This document shows positions 29,554 through 42,521 of a stretch of 64,000 bases of DNA, in pieces. The stretch is from Phascolomyces articulosus. Its lineage: Eukaryota > Mucoromycota > Mucoromycetes > Mucorales > Lichtheimiaceae. The DNA lies in NCBI GenBank assembly GCA_025677815.1, contig JAIXMP010000038.1, positions 186,001 through 250,000 on the forward strand, read 5' to 3'. Every line of letters starts with the position of its first letter. The stretch's first letter is position 1. A model generated the notes under the pieces. The model was not told the origin of the DNA and made no database searches. It saw nothing but the letters and a program-made list of their open reading frames with translations. The position numbers and the translations under genes are program-made.

Positions 29554-32500
29554 GTGCTTTATAAAATGCTGTTAGTTTAGTGATAATGGTTTATTGTTCG
29601 TCGTTGTGTAAATATAATTCTGGGGTTTGTTATTTGGAATAAAAAGTGATAAACAAATAAAAGGAAAAAGAGACGAGCGTTGGGAATGGAAATGAAAAGA
29701 AAAAATGAAAAGGAGTGAAAAAAAAATAGTTGGTTATAGCGTTAATAAAAAAAAAAACCACACTCTAAATATTTTTTTTATTCTCTAAGTTAATAACGAT
29801 AGGAAAGGGAAACAATAAAAAAAAACTGGGGGGAGAGAGAAAGAAGAGGAGGTATATGTGTGTGTGGGAGAGAAAGAGAGAGATTGTGTAAGTTATGGTG
29901 TTAAAGGAGCAGAAAGCTTTGGTTACTAAGTTATAGTGTAACTGCTACTTATAACTAATAATAATCATAATAATATAATGAGACTTGTTTTATCATCATC
30001 ATATATTACACAAACCACCCTCATCTTGTGATCTTTGCCTTATACGTGGAATCCCTTTTATAAACCCTCAAAGGGGAAATGCCCATTATACTGAAGATGA
30101 CCTGTGCAGTATATATTAGTTTATTTTCCTTTATCTGCATATATTTCTTCTTATACATTCACACTCTTCTTACTATTATTATATTTATTCCTTCTTTGAT
30201 TGATTAATAAACTAATTGGATGGACCCTTACAGTCAAGGATAATATTATTATTAAAAATAAAGATATATAAATTATTAAGATGGATCTAGATCGTATCAA
30301 TTTGATTGGGAAAAGATAAAACGAATTTTTATATTATATATTTGCAAGCTGGCATAACATCAATGGTTTGTTGTCGAATTAGAATTACGACAATTAATAT
30401 AAAATATAATACGGCAGCTAATAATAAATTGAAATGACATGTAATTTTCTATTACCGTTCCTATTGAAATTGATCACCATCGAATTTGTTTGTATTCAAT
30501 TTTATTTTATTTTATCCAACATGATCTACAAATAAATTTTATAAAAGTTTAAAAGAATCCAGGGGATTCACATTTATACTCGTTGCTTATGATGAACAAG
30601 TTTATTAATAGTTTATAGAATTGAGTTGCAATAGTGCCTTCTAACTTTAGTAACCAAACTACACTCGGTCCCAAACAAACATGATAGCATCTAATAAAAA
30701 AAATTACAAGGGTAAAGGGCAATAACAATGAAACTTTATCCTTGAATGTACCATTTTATTTATTTATCATGCTTATATGTTTATTGTAGTATATTATAAA
30801 TTATTATAAATCTAAGGATGATGACAGTCATTGTCACTTGTTATAATATTAATTTTTAACAAACGTAAAACTATATCATTGATGGGGGAACCGAAATTCG
30901 TTGGTTTCTTTTCCTATATATAAGACTACACGTGAATTTGGTACAATGATGGAAAAAACAGCGATTGATCGCCGTGCCTTCATGACAAAGAACATATAAA
31001 TATAACATATCCATCGAAAATTTTAGCATATGATGATTTGTTGGGGCAAGAAACCAAACCTTCTATCTATAGTCCAAGCCCAACAACGGCATCATGATGG
31101 TTGCACTATATAGAAGTAGGAAAAATGGCAGATTTCACCCATTATTGTATGTCCTATACTAATAAAAGATTATAGAATTCAAAATTATACTGTTGGAAAG
31201 TTTTTTATGATTCAATTGATCTATGTAAGGTCTTTATCATTCTAAAAAAAGTCCCTGTTTGCTGCTTATCATACACATATATCATATTGGGCAATCGCGA
31301 ACAAAGAATGAAGGATGGTAAGCATACCAGTACAATGCTCTTTATTTTCCTTAACAATAATAATAGGATATTAATGATACTATGCACACTGGTATCTAAT
31401 ATTACATTATATAAATTATCAAGCAAATATTATTATGTAGAACAAGGAGTATCTACTCCGTAGATATTTATATTTGTACAGAAGTTCATGTCTATTGTAA
31501 TTCACCGTTAGATACAGCATGCAAAGCAGCGAACTGTCTATTCTTTTGACTTTGATAAGGATCGTATGAAAATGGTTTAGTTTATAAATAGAGCAGACTA
31601 TAGTTTCTATGAGTCATTTTAACATACAAACAAGATCCTATACCATAGATAATAATAAGTGTAGGTAGCCCTCTTTGCCCTCATTTCAGGGTTATCAAGA
31701 CCTATAAATAAGTTACTTTTTACTTCTCGTTAACGTTTATGTCAATCAGGATATGTTAAAGCATTTGTTACTACATATGTAGTAGTGATTGTTCTATTCT
31801 ATCCTAATAATAATGAAGCATGAGGTGAAATAACAAAAAAAGGTAATTCTTGTTAGAACGTTGAAAAAAAAAGGAGTTTGTTGGTTTGCTAATGTTGCTT
31901 CTATAACAATGAGCAATACGCTCTACATCAATAATTGAAAGCTTCTATAGAGTTATTAGAATTATTATAAATTGTCCAGTACCAAATTGCAAAGCAGTAT
32001 ATTTTAATAAAATATAACAATAGCATTGTACTAGTCAGGAATATGCTAGAAGTAGTATTTAAATTGCTTAGGTATTTTACAAATATTCAGCGACAATCCA
32101 CCAGTAGTCGTCTATTTCAATACATACGTATATTAATTAATACGTATATATCGAGAAAAATTCTTTGAATGGTTGAGAATATATACATCGAGCCATTTAG
32201 CACTTTATGTAAATAGAAGGAATTTTGTGAACTGCTCATAAAAGAGAACATTTTTCTTTTGATTTATTGCACCATCCTTTTTTTAATTCATATTTAGAAA
32301 GGGTACACTTTTCTTTGTGGACACGTTTCTTCTGGTCCCTTCCATTCAACATTTGATAAGGTACTTCATCTAGACTCAATACTTTGCCACTACTTGTATA
32401 TTTTATTACTATATTTACATACATAGAGCAGTTTCAATTTCTTCATTCTATGAGTATTGCAAGGGATTTTTTAATAGTTCTAATGGAACCAAAAAGAATT

Positions 32501-33362
32501 CATCTCCTCAATTCTTCACCACATGTTTTTCACACATTTATAACCTTGATACGGATAAATAACTATAAAATGATATAGCACGAGGTGCAAGGAGATTCAG
32601 TGGAAGAAGGGGGCCGCAAAGGAAGATGAGTAAAAAAAAAAGTTGGTCTACATATCTATGTTTTATAAGGTTTTGGGACTGGGCAAGATATGCTGTAGGA
32701 GTCAATAAGAGAGAAATTTTCTTTTTTTTAGTTGTTGTGTAAAAAAAAAAGAAAAAACCTCACGCTACGGACACGTAATATGTGCGTCATCTTGCATTTA
32801 TATTAGTCAATATATAACCATGGTTATCTTCTCAGTGTAAAATGAATGTGCAAACGATAAATCTCACAACTACTATATCATATAGTACATGGGGTGACAT
32901 ATGAGTATTATTATTATTAGCTATCTATATACAAATATAAATTTTTGTTCTCGGATCGTCATTTCGTCATCCCACGCAATTGGAAAGTATCTATTGATAT
33001 TGATAAAGTTTGACATGACGGGTCGAATCAATTTGACTCTCGCACGACACACAGTTTTCACACGATATAACATGCACATAAGTCGTAATATAAGGCAGTA
33101 AACAAATGAATGACAGGAAAAATATTTTTAATATGGTCCTTTTTTTTTTTTTTTTTTTACAAATTTGAATCCAAATTTCTTTATACGATTTGAAAGAAAA
33201 GAATAGAAAAAGGTTATGGAGTGTTGTTGTTTGTTATAAAAGTAAAAAGAAACAGAAAAGAAAATATGTTTTTGTTGAATATTGAAGAGGGGAAAAGAAG
33301 AAAGTTACACTCAGGTCTGTTTTTACTAATTATTTGGGCAGTTTAAAAAAAGAAGGAAAGTG
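29554..33362. other. Gene-free AT-rich region of 3.8 kb
   Basis: The first few hundred bases are purine-rich and probably hold the kinase promoter and 5' UTR. Beyond that I see no coding-like frame longer than 75 codons, no repeat arms and no RNA gene. A T18-type run lies at about 33139-33158. Confidence 0.5.
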
Positions 33363-33685
33363 TTACTTTGTTGCGCATCCACAGCTTTCAGAAGCTTCAA
33401 CGGATTCACCAGCACCGGAAGCACAAGCGCAGCTACTGCCACATCCGCACCCTTCCCTATTAATATTATAATCATATTCACTATTAGTAAAAAAAAAAAA
33501 AAAAAAGCTTACTGAGACGCACCCCATTTCCTCCGTTCATCGACGTTTGATCATTGACCCAGTAAATTCACTTACTCTTTTGATGCACAAGCACAAGTTT
33601 GAGCGCACTTGCAAGATTCAGCTGTACATTGACACTGGTCAGCCTTACATTTGCATTCAGCTCCACAGCAGTTAGGGTTACCCAT
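33363..33685 (-). CDS. Metallothionein-like Cys-rich protein
   Basis: Two exons (33685-33576 and 33456-33363) encode 67 residues with 16 cysteines, nearly all in C-X-C pairs (CKC, CQC, CAC, CGC) plus one CC near the N-terminus. There are no aromatic residues and no membrane segments. The layout is that of a class I-like metallothionein that binds Cu, Zn or Cd through thiolate clusters in the cytosol. The start chosen gives MGNPNCCG directly; an in-frame ATG lies far upstream in T/Leu-rich leader sequence and is unlikely to be used. Exon 1 carries ten cysteines and exon 2 six, joined by a Ser/Glu-containing linker, so the protein may form two metal clusters. Confidence 0.9.
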
Positions 33686-34461
33686 GTTGAATAAGTTTGA
33701 ATTGAAAGGAAGATAAAGTAGGCGTGTGATAGAGAGAGATGGATTGAAAGAAGAAACAAGTTCGTGTGGGAAGAATTCAAGAAAGAAAAAAGGAAAACAA
33801 TAAATACTCAATGAAAGAGACGTGACGTTTTTTTATTTAGTTTTTTGTATGTTTGTTTATTTTATGATAAGGCGTTTTTCTCAATCATTCAGAACACCTA
33901 CTTGTTCACACACATCATCAATATCAACAACATTCCTGTTTATTACAGCCGCGGGGAAGTTGATTATTAACAAAGGGGAAAACAATCAATATTCAAATGT
34001 GGTAATCCGTAAGTGATATAGTAGGTAGTGTATATATTTGTTTTTATTGGTTATAATGCTTATGCAACATAGATTCTCTTTTTTTTATGCAAAGCCTAAA
34101 TTCTTTATTCTTATGGAATATTCACAAGGGAGAATATAAAAAGGGATAATGCTCCATCATCATCATCCATTACCACTAGGAGAGTAAGAAGAAGGTTTAT
34201 AGTTAAGTTTATCATTCACTTTCGGATGATGCAACCTAATACGCATTCTGAAGCAAATAAACAAATCAACATAACTTATCTACTGAGCAACTAAAAAAAC
34301 ATGAGATGATCGATGTTAATAAAATACTATTATGCTATTATCCATCCAATTTAAAACATCCAAAAAAAAGTGATGTTAGATTATTTACCAAATATTATTG
34401 TTTTATTGTGATGTTTTAAAAAATTTATTTAATATATACAAAAAAAAATCAAGTTATATAT
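33686..34461. other. Metallothionein promoter region and F-box gene 3' flank
   Basis: Sequence upstream of the metallothionein start is AT-rich. I looked for copper- or metal-response consensus sites and found none convincing. No further gene is seen. Confidence 0.45.
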
Positions 34462-36540
34462 TTAAAATAAATTATAGCGCACGGTAGTTCCTTGTCTACT
34501 TAGTTGATCTTGTACATATTGGTAACATTCTGAAGTAACAGAAAAACATCCCCAAATATAAAGATCCTTGAGTGTTATATTTTGTTGTATAATAGTAGGT
34601 TTCGATGATGGTGATGATGGGGTTGTTGGTGCGGTAGTAGCAATAACATTTCGGTCATAATGATAGTCTACAAAGGATTGTAACCCAACATCCGTAATAT
34701 TTTGGCATTCACTGACATCCAATACTTCCAAATGATGCTTCATCGTTATTCCCAACTGTTGCATCACTGTATCATTCACAGCATCCATCCCCTGTAGTGA
34801 TAACCGTTTCAGATATGGATATCGTGGAGCTGTTGATAAATCTCCATTCGTAAAAGTCGAATAATGTTGAATAAACAAAAGAATGGATTCTGATGAAACA
34901 TGATCACAAAAAGCCACAGTAAACGTATGTAGATGATGGAGGTGACTTGCTACTGTTTGAAAAAATAAGTCATTCGCAGCTGTCAAATTATAAAGATATA
35001 ACTCCTCAAGATTAGGTGCTGATTGACGTAAAAAATTGGATAGGTTGTCTACAAGTGTCGTTGTTGCATGTTCATATCGTCTTCTACTACTATTACTATT
35101 GTTTGTTGTAAGAACAAGATAATCTTCTTCATCTGCATCTTCCATCGTCATAATATCCTCATCATCGGTGTAATTATTATTATTCATTCCCAATGTTAAA
35201 CTCTTCAATTGAGGAAATTGAAATAGAGTTAAATTGTATATAGTTTCGTTGGATAAATTGGGTATAAATTTAAAATCCAATAATTCCAAAGTGTTGTTGT
35301 TTTTGCTAATAAATGGAATTACATTGCGCTCTTGAATGTTTGTGTCTAATTCTGATAGATGCAAATGACGCAAGGTACTAGTATCATCTGTCGTAGTAGT
35401 AGGTGCAGTGATAATCGACGATGGTATGGATAATGATGATGCTCTATCTATCGTCGTCATTGCTGTTGTCCATGATTTCAAATCATGTCCATAATGAATC
35501 GTCTCAAGCATTGGAGCAAATCGATAAAGTGAACTAAGTGTATCGTTCGCGTCAGGAAAATCATAAGGATTCATGCTAATACGTTGTAACTGAGGAAGAG
35601 ATAAAAGCAGTTGATGCAATGGTAAATTGCTTGTTCGACCATGCATATAGAGCGCCATACTCATGAGCCGTGGATGACGATAGTGTTGTAAGAAATTCCA
35701 TTTTCTTTTATTATTATCATTACTGTTGCTGTTGATATTATTATTCTCCTCCTCCTCTAAAACTGTTGTTGTATAGCGATGTGCTGTATAGAATGTCAAA
35801 TGGTTTAAATTAGAACAATCGCGAAGAATGGCATTCAATACAATATCAGGCGATGGACTAGCCTGGTTTCTCAAGTCCAACATTTTTAAATGCGAACCAA
35901 TGAGTCGTACTAGTTTTAAAAAGTTTTGTTTTGATAACCCAGAATTTAAATGGACTATATGTATATATAGGTTATAAACCAAGTAAAATGATAATCAGTA
36001 TATCGTTGCTTCATGTTCATAGATCTCTCATTATCACTTATATACGTTATAAATTAGATGCTTAAAATTTTCTGAAAATGACATACCTGCTTGAATATGA
36101 CAACAATGATGTGAAACCAAAAACTTGATTTCCTGAGATTGTTTACGACGTTTACGGGCATTCATATGAAGGATTTTGACATGTTGGCCAGATATAGGGT
36201 AAGATACCAAATCATGAACAAAATTACAGTTATCATCCGAGAGTTCATGCCATAATCCGCCCCAAGAATAAAGGATAAAGGAGCGCCAGGCATGACATAC
36301 TTGAGTACAGCATACATTTTGTTCCATGGTCAACATGGAAAATATAGCAGATACAAGTTCAAAAGGTAAAACATCAACAAAAGAGCTATTCGTATGGGTC
36401 ATGATGCCATTGTGATCCGGACATTGTGTCGTCATTATGTCACTAGTTGACTTTGGAGTACGATGGTAGTGGTGGTCATTCTCAACAAGATGAACAGGAT
36501 GTGTTGTCATGGCAACATGGTAGTCATGGTGACGGGGCAT
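34462..36540 (-). CDS. F-box / leucine-rich-repeat protein
   Basis: Two exons (36540-36087 and 35954-34462) encode 648 residues. The N-terminus is His-rich. An F-box lies at about residues 55-105, with VLPFELVSAIFSML then VCHAWR and a Trp-containing end, as in the Skp1-binding fold. The rest contains irregular leucine-rich repeats (for example LKMLDLRN, LKRLSLQGM, LEVLDVSECQNITDVGLQSF), separated by Asn- and Asp-rich inserts. Such proteins are substrate receptors of SCF ubiquitin ligases. The target cannot be inferred. Mucorales have large expanded families of this type. Confidence 0.88.
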
Positions 36541-38426
36541 AATGACTACGGTACAATGTTGAAAAAGAAAATGTTTTTGATAAAAGGAGAAGGTGGGAAA
36601 TAACGCATTCCCATATAATCATATATAGCCATTGTTTCTTGCTCTCCTTACCTGGTTATAGCCATTTTCTTTTTCTGGGGATTATATAAAAAAAGGTATT
36701 TGGCTGCATATTTTTTATGCAACCCCAAAAAACAAATAGCTGGGTTATGTATTATACTTTAATAAGTTACAGAATCCGCGCCAACAAAATCAATTCAGTA
36801 TCAGGTGGGGTAAAACAGATGGTCACACTGGTTTGAATATGAGATGTCGCATTTCCAGGATAAGTTTTTTAAACAAAGAAGCATAGATATAATGTGTGCA
36901 ATATGCTTTGTTTTCAATTGCTTCTTTTATTAAATAATAATTGCAGTATTATTGATTTGTTGTGTTCTGGAAGCGATACCAGGCACCATCTTTTGATCAA
37001 ACGTTCTTAGTGAGAAATCTTACATATCTAAAACGCCATCAATCTAGTATTTGTAACACATAATAACGTTATTAGATAATAAGAATAGTAGCAATGCCAA
37101 TAGTGATGGGCAATTTTGGTTTGCATATCATTTTATCTCTTCCTTTGGAATGATGGCTCAAAAATTATACAGAGTAATGCGGTGCACATCACATAAAGCA
37201 CGCTTTTAGTGTGATCCATTTTAACATTTCATATGAACCAGAAGATGGTGAGTCTGTCAATTGAATTTTATTATGATTTAAACAATAAGAGTCTTACATC
37301 ATAATTTAAAGTTATTTAACAATTACACAAGAAATCTCTTGATATACTTGTGAACACATGAGTTCATCGTTTGATGTATTATGTGTCACCCTATAATAAC
37401 GGGGTTTCTCTTTTTCTTTCTCTTCTTTGATTAAAACAATAAGAAAAAGTTTTTTTTTATAAAATATTATAGAGAATCTGTAAATTGATATATAAAATAA
37501 TCTTACCAAAGAAATTAAAAACGAACTACCCCATAAGCACGTGTATAATGGACACCAATAATTAAAATTCTTCTGCAAGCTGTGAATTGAATGGGGTTAT
37601 CATTTAATTTCACCGAAAACCAAGAAAGCAAGGAAAAGGTTTGGTCTGATTATTATTATTATATATACCCAAAAGACTAGTTACGAGGTTTTTTTTTTCT
37701 TTGACAAGTATCAATTTCTTAAGGTAGATTAACTTAATAACTTACAATGATGATGAACGGGTTGTGTAACAGCAAAAAAAAGAAAATACGTTGATATTTT
37801 TCTCCTAGTTATAATGTGTAATCTTTTTATCATTTAAATAGTAGATGATATAGGTTGTAAAAAGCCACCATAAAAAAGGACATATAAACATGTTATTGGC
37901 TCTGGCTATGTCATTCATTTATAACTATCAGTTTTCAACAAGTTTAGCAGTAACAATATTTTCAGGGCCTTTTCTTTTAGAAAATGATCAACGTGAGTAA
38001 CCAAAAATATTACTGCTTTCAGGAGTTCCATGTCACTACTTCATAGTATATATTTCTAACATATATAAATTGTCAAGCGCACTAGTTACTATGATTATCA
38101 AATAGCTAACTAGAATTTCTTGTTGTCGCCAAGCGTTTATTATAATAAAGATAAAAAGCTGCATCAAAACGGTACGTACAAAAGAAAAGAGGCTATCTGA
38201 AACAAAAAACAATCTTTTGCTCCTTGCTCGTCTCGGGCCAACACTCTTTTTTTCCAACCTCCGCTCACGCCATAGTCCCCTTCACGCCAAATAGACACAT
38301 AATATCCAGCATACCTTTTTTTTTTTCATTCAACCAATCTCGTTGTTTTTTTATATACATATACACATATTCCATTGTAATTTTCATTTCCTTTTTTAAA
38401 AAGCAACAACTATATAAAAAAATACC
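36541..38426. other. Intergenic region without recognised gene
   Basis: This is 1.9 kb between the divergent F-box and V-ATPase genes. It has only short frames of random composition. The last 100 bases are pyrimidine-rich, with TATATACATATAC about 80 bp before the V-ATPase start. Confidence 0.5.
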
Positions 38427-39441
38427 ATGCCTGGCTTTTATACCTCACTTGTCGGGACCACAATTAGTACCATTGCCATTGTTGGCTTATATATGTTACT
38501 CACTGGTTCTGGTGAAGATTTTAATGTTGGAAAATACCTCGAAGAAGCATCACCATATGCTTGGGCTACCGTAGGCATGGGTTTATGTATTGGTCTTTCT
38601 GTAGCCGGTGCAGCTTGGTAATTATTTTTAATGTTTTCCATGAAGCATGGAATATTCTTTATAAACTTTATAATCTCATCCAAAAAAAAGCAATAATAAC
38701 GAATGACGCGTTTTTTTCTTTTATTATCATGACGAACCCATTACAAACAACATAGGGGTATTTATATTACCGGTTCAGCATTATTGGGTGGTGCCGTCAA
38801 AACCCCACGTATTCAATCAAGAAATTTGATTTCCATCATTTTCTGTGAAGTCGTTGCCATTTATGGTGTCATTATGACCATTGTCTATTCAGCTAAACTT
38901 GTCGAAGTTCCCGAAGAAAGACTCTATACAGCATCCAATTATTTTACAGGTTCGAAGCAAAAAAATTAAAAAAAATGATAAAGAAAAAAGAAATGAGATT
39001 ATTCAATATTGGAAAGAAAAGCAAGAGGAGTTGACTATATAGAGATCAACAGAAATAATACATCTATCGACGACGATCGAAACTAATCCTCATATCTCTC
39101 TTCCTTACATCTTTTTTTTTCTGCAGGACACGCTATCTTTTGGGGTGGTTTGACAGTTGGTATCTGTAACCTTTTCTGCGGTGTTTGTGTTGGTATTACT
39201 GGATCCAGTGCTGCTCTTGCAGATGCCCAAGATCCTCAGTTGTTCGTTAAAGTCTTGGTTGTTGAGATTTTTGGTTCTGTTCTTGGTCTTTTTGGTTTGA
39301 TTGTTGGTTTGTTAACGGTAAGTTATTCTTTTTTTTATTTGCTGTTGTTATCGTTCTTGCTTAGATAATGCAAATCCATATTAATTTACCATTTTTCTCT
39401 TTCATTTTATATAGACTGGTAAAGCATCCGACTTTCAATAA
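38427..39441 (+). CDS. vma16: V-type ATPase proteolipid subunit c'' (VMA16 type)
   Basis: Four exons (38427-38617, 38756-38949, 39127-39317, 39415-39441) encode 200 residues. There are five hydrophobic segments. The four-helix V-type core contains [11 protein letters not shown], the [17 protein letters not shown] helix (here [13 protein letters not shown]) with the proton-carrying Glu, and a second [13 protein letters not shown] helix. The extra N-terminal segment marks subunit c'' rather than c or c'. It forms part of the Vo ring that moves protons into vacuoles and endosomes. The last exon codes only for TGKASDFQ. Confidence 0.93.
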
Positions 39442-39739
39442 GTCCTTCTTTTTCCATTTCATCTCCCCCGTCTCACCACACATTTTACCTATATATTTAT
39501 AAATATATATACATATACGATCAAAAATCTTTTTACAACAATTGATGGCATGTAAAAAACGAATAAAATAAAAAAAAATCGAAGAGTACAAAAAAGGCGT
39601 TTTTTATTATTATTATTTGGTAAAAATGAAAAGCAACAGAATGAGAAACAAAAGGGAGAGAAATATTTATATATGTATATTATTATAATGCAATGAATGA
39701 GATGTTGTGTATCGGTTGATTTTGTTTTTATTCTTTTCT

Positions 39740-42096
39740 CTATAATAATTCCAAAATCATCTTGGCACCCTTATTTTCATCAGCAACTTTCTGAATATCC
39801 GATTTATGGGATTTTAAAGCCTTCTTGGTTTGTTTCTTGGTTGAAGATTCTTCTAATAAAGATAAAACTACAAAACTACCAAAGTTGGTAGCAAAATGAC
39901 CAAGATGAGGTTCAATACGTTCCAATAATTTGGGTGCAAATCCAAGAGGTTCGATAGCCTTATCGTTTGTGGCTTCTGCACTATCTGCCTTGATCATGGC
40001 CTTGATAATACGATTGGCAAATCGATCTTCAATAATATGATTTTCTTTTTCAATGTTTTCACTAGCCAAATCAAGGATGGCATTGACGGCAGCCGTTTTA
40101 TCACCTATCATCATCATTTCGTTTAAGTATAAAATCTCACACTATTCAAATGTCATGTATATTGATGGATAGAGCCTTACCAATGGCATGAAGCATGACT
40201 TCTTGTACAACTTGAGAAGATAATTTTTCTCTCATCAAAATGGGTGCGCTTTCAACAACAGTTTGAATAAGGGCTGGTGAACAACCTTCAAGAATTTCTT
40301 TGGCACGAACTTCTGAGTCTTTTTTGCTATTAATATATATAAATGAAATGTTAAGTTCACATGGATAATAAACTCATTTCCAAACTCTTTCTTTTACCTT
40401 TGTCTGATCTGATCGCCTTCAGTAATTTGTTGAACGGTTTCGGGTGAGAGATATCGGGTGTTACGACCAGTAAGGATATATAAAAAGACACGTCGACCAA
40501 ATTTATCAGAGAATAATTGTTTTGATTGTTTGCAAAGTTCCTGGTTTTTTTTTAAAAAAAAAACATTATAATAAGTATCACTGGATCATATAAGGAATAT
40601 TTCAACTTAATATAAATTCTTACTGAAATGAGAGCTTTGTTCATCAATACGGTATCATCCATCACATCCAAAAAGCGAATTAATACAAGATAACCATATT
40701 CATCTTGAGCAATCTTGACAACATGAGGTTTGAATGTCTTGATAATGGATTTACGATCCTATAACAATAAAATGGAATTATCCGTTTCCCCGTTTTTCTT
40801 TAGCATATATATCTCCTCTATGTTTCCCATACCATTCAGTAATTTACCTTGGGAGTTGCATAAGACAAACAGATCATGGCAACTTTTGCACCTTCACGTG
40901 TATGCAAAATATCTTGAAGGTTATCACGAAGATGTTGCATCACATTCTAAATGTTAAAAAATGAATAATGTAATATGTAAGTTTCGTAATCTTCAATAGG
41001 TACTCAACCAAACCCAAATCTCTATCACAATTTGATATTACCTCACGAGCTTTAGGATCAGCCAAAGTCAAAAATTGGTAAAGGGCTTTATGAACAATGC
41101 TATGAACAACTGTACCCTTATCCATACATCCCATCAATGTTTCTGACATGAATCGCAATACGGCATCCTTCTTATCAGGCAAATTGGTCAAAAGTTCTTC
41201 AAGTGTCTTTGCACCACCGCCACGATTGAACAAGGTCATTTCAGGACCATAAAATTCTGATAACAGTTCATGTCTTTGAGCACCGTTGGCATATTGTGCG
41301 TAGAATGTTTCAATGACAGTAGATGCTTCTCGATGACGAATCAATTTACGAACGTGTGTACGGAATTCAGATAATACTTGATCTCGGTGCTTATGACTAA
41401 AATAATCATAGTTTTATATTAGTAGGATGCTCAGAACAACACGAATAAATATATACACACAGGGATTTTTTCTTTTACCACTTACCAATATTCCAAAACC
41501 TTCAAGACAATGAACTTGCCATACATAGATTTAGCAAGAATTTCGTATTTGCCTGATAATTCATCGGCAATTGTACTGCGTTGTTCTGCATTGCCTTTCT
41601 TCAAACAAGTTTGAACGATGCGAGATGCGTCATGCTTGAAAATAATCTATTATTTGATCGTTTTTATATTTATTGGATGTTAGCCATACAAATATAGGTA
41701 TTAGGTATCATATTTTCTTATTTGTAGAATAATCGATTTTTACCTCTTGAACGTGTCCAGTAATGACTTTCATGATCTTTTGCATGAGTTCTTTGGTTTC
41801 GTCTCGCTCAATATCACCTCGTCGAAGATTTTCCCAAATTTTCTTTGCTTCCGTAATCATTTCATAGTGACGATCGTGACCTTTTCGTTCTTGTCTTAAA
41901 TTTTTTTGTTGTTGGTGCTTAGAACCGGAATCTATTATTTGATTTAACTTCTCAGTAAAAATTTTGCTCTGACAATAATGCGTTGATAAAAAAAAAACCA
42001 ATATATATGTCACCTACCATCACTTCTGAATTTTTTATTGGCATCATATGAATGCTCATTGGCCTTTCGCTTCAATGGGTGTTGGTGTTGTGCCAT
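39740..42096 (-). CDS. puf6: Puf6/PUM3-type pumilio-repeat protein
   Basis: Nine exons (42096-42014, 41966-41744, 41646-41486, 41396-41042, 40946-40848, 40758-40624, 40540-40398, 40326-40181, 40104-39740) give 569 residues. The N-terminus is basic (PLKRKANEH). Puf-like repeats read DASRIVQTCLKK, KYEILAKSMYGKFIV, EGAKVAMICLSY, DEYGYLVLIRFLD and KFGRRVFLYIL. The end is the CPL/Penguin-like domain of this family. Orthologues are nucleolar and act in 60S subunit and rRNA (ITS2) maturation, and bind nucleic acid with little sequence specificity. Exon 1 needs the donor AG|GTGACA rather than the GTAGGT five bases upstream to keep frame. It is head-to-head with Dnmt2. Confidence 0.9.
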
Positions 42097-42521
42097 GACT
42101 GGAATCTAAAAAGTATTAGATCTTTTTGAAAGAAGGTAAAAAAAATTTCGATAGCTATCCAAAATTAGCAATTGCTATGCCACTTTTGAACTTCCGGTTT
42201 CTTGATGGATTAAAGTTTTCTTAGCAACACTTAAAACCAATCTCGACGAGATTTTTATGTAGTCGAATACAGTATGTACATACAATAACTATCATTATCA
42301 ACAAATAGTTCATTTGAAATGCACATAAAAAAAAGAAATAAATTTATGAAGTAATAAAGTGGGATGATAGTAATAGTGATGATAAGAAGGAAGGATCTAG
42401 GAACATAAAATAAAGAGTGGCTGAGCTTGAGTATTCAATAATGCATAAATCGATATTATATTTTTCGGTAGCCTTTCATACTCACTCTATTTTCATTTGT
42501 TTCGCGATTTAGAATCTCATC
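42097..42521. promoter_or_regulatory. Shared bidirectional promoter, Puf6 / Dnmt2
   Basis: The start codons of two divergent genes lie 425 bp apart with nothing else between them, so both promoters must sit here or overlap. I see no strong TATA box on either side. Both genes serve RNA modification or maturation, so co-regulation is possible but not shown. Confidence 0.5.

Noticed and set aside
37891..38001. Short hydrophobic frame of 36 codons near 37.9 kb
   Set aside because: It is too short, has no splice partner in phase and no family. AT-rich DNA often gives such frames.
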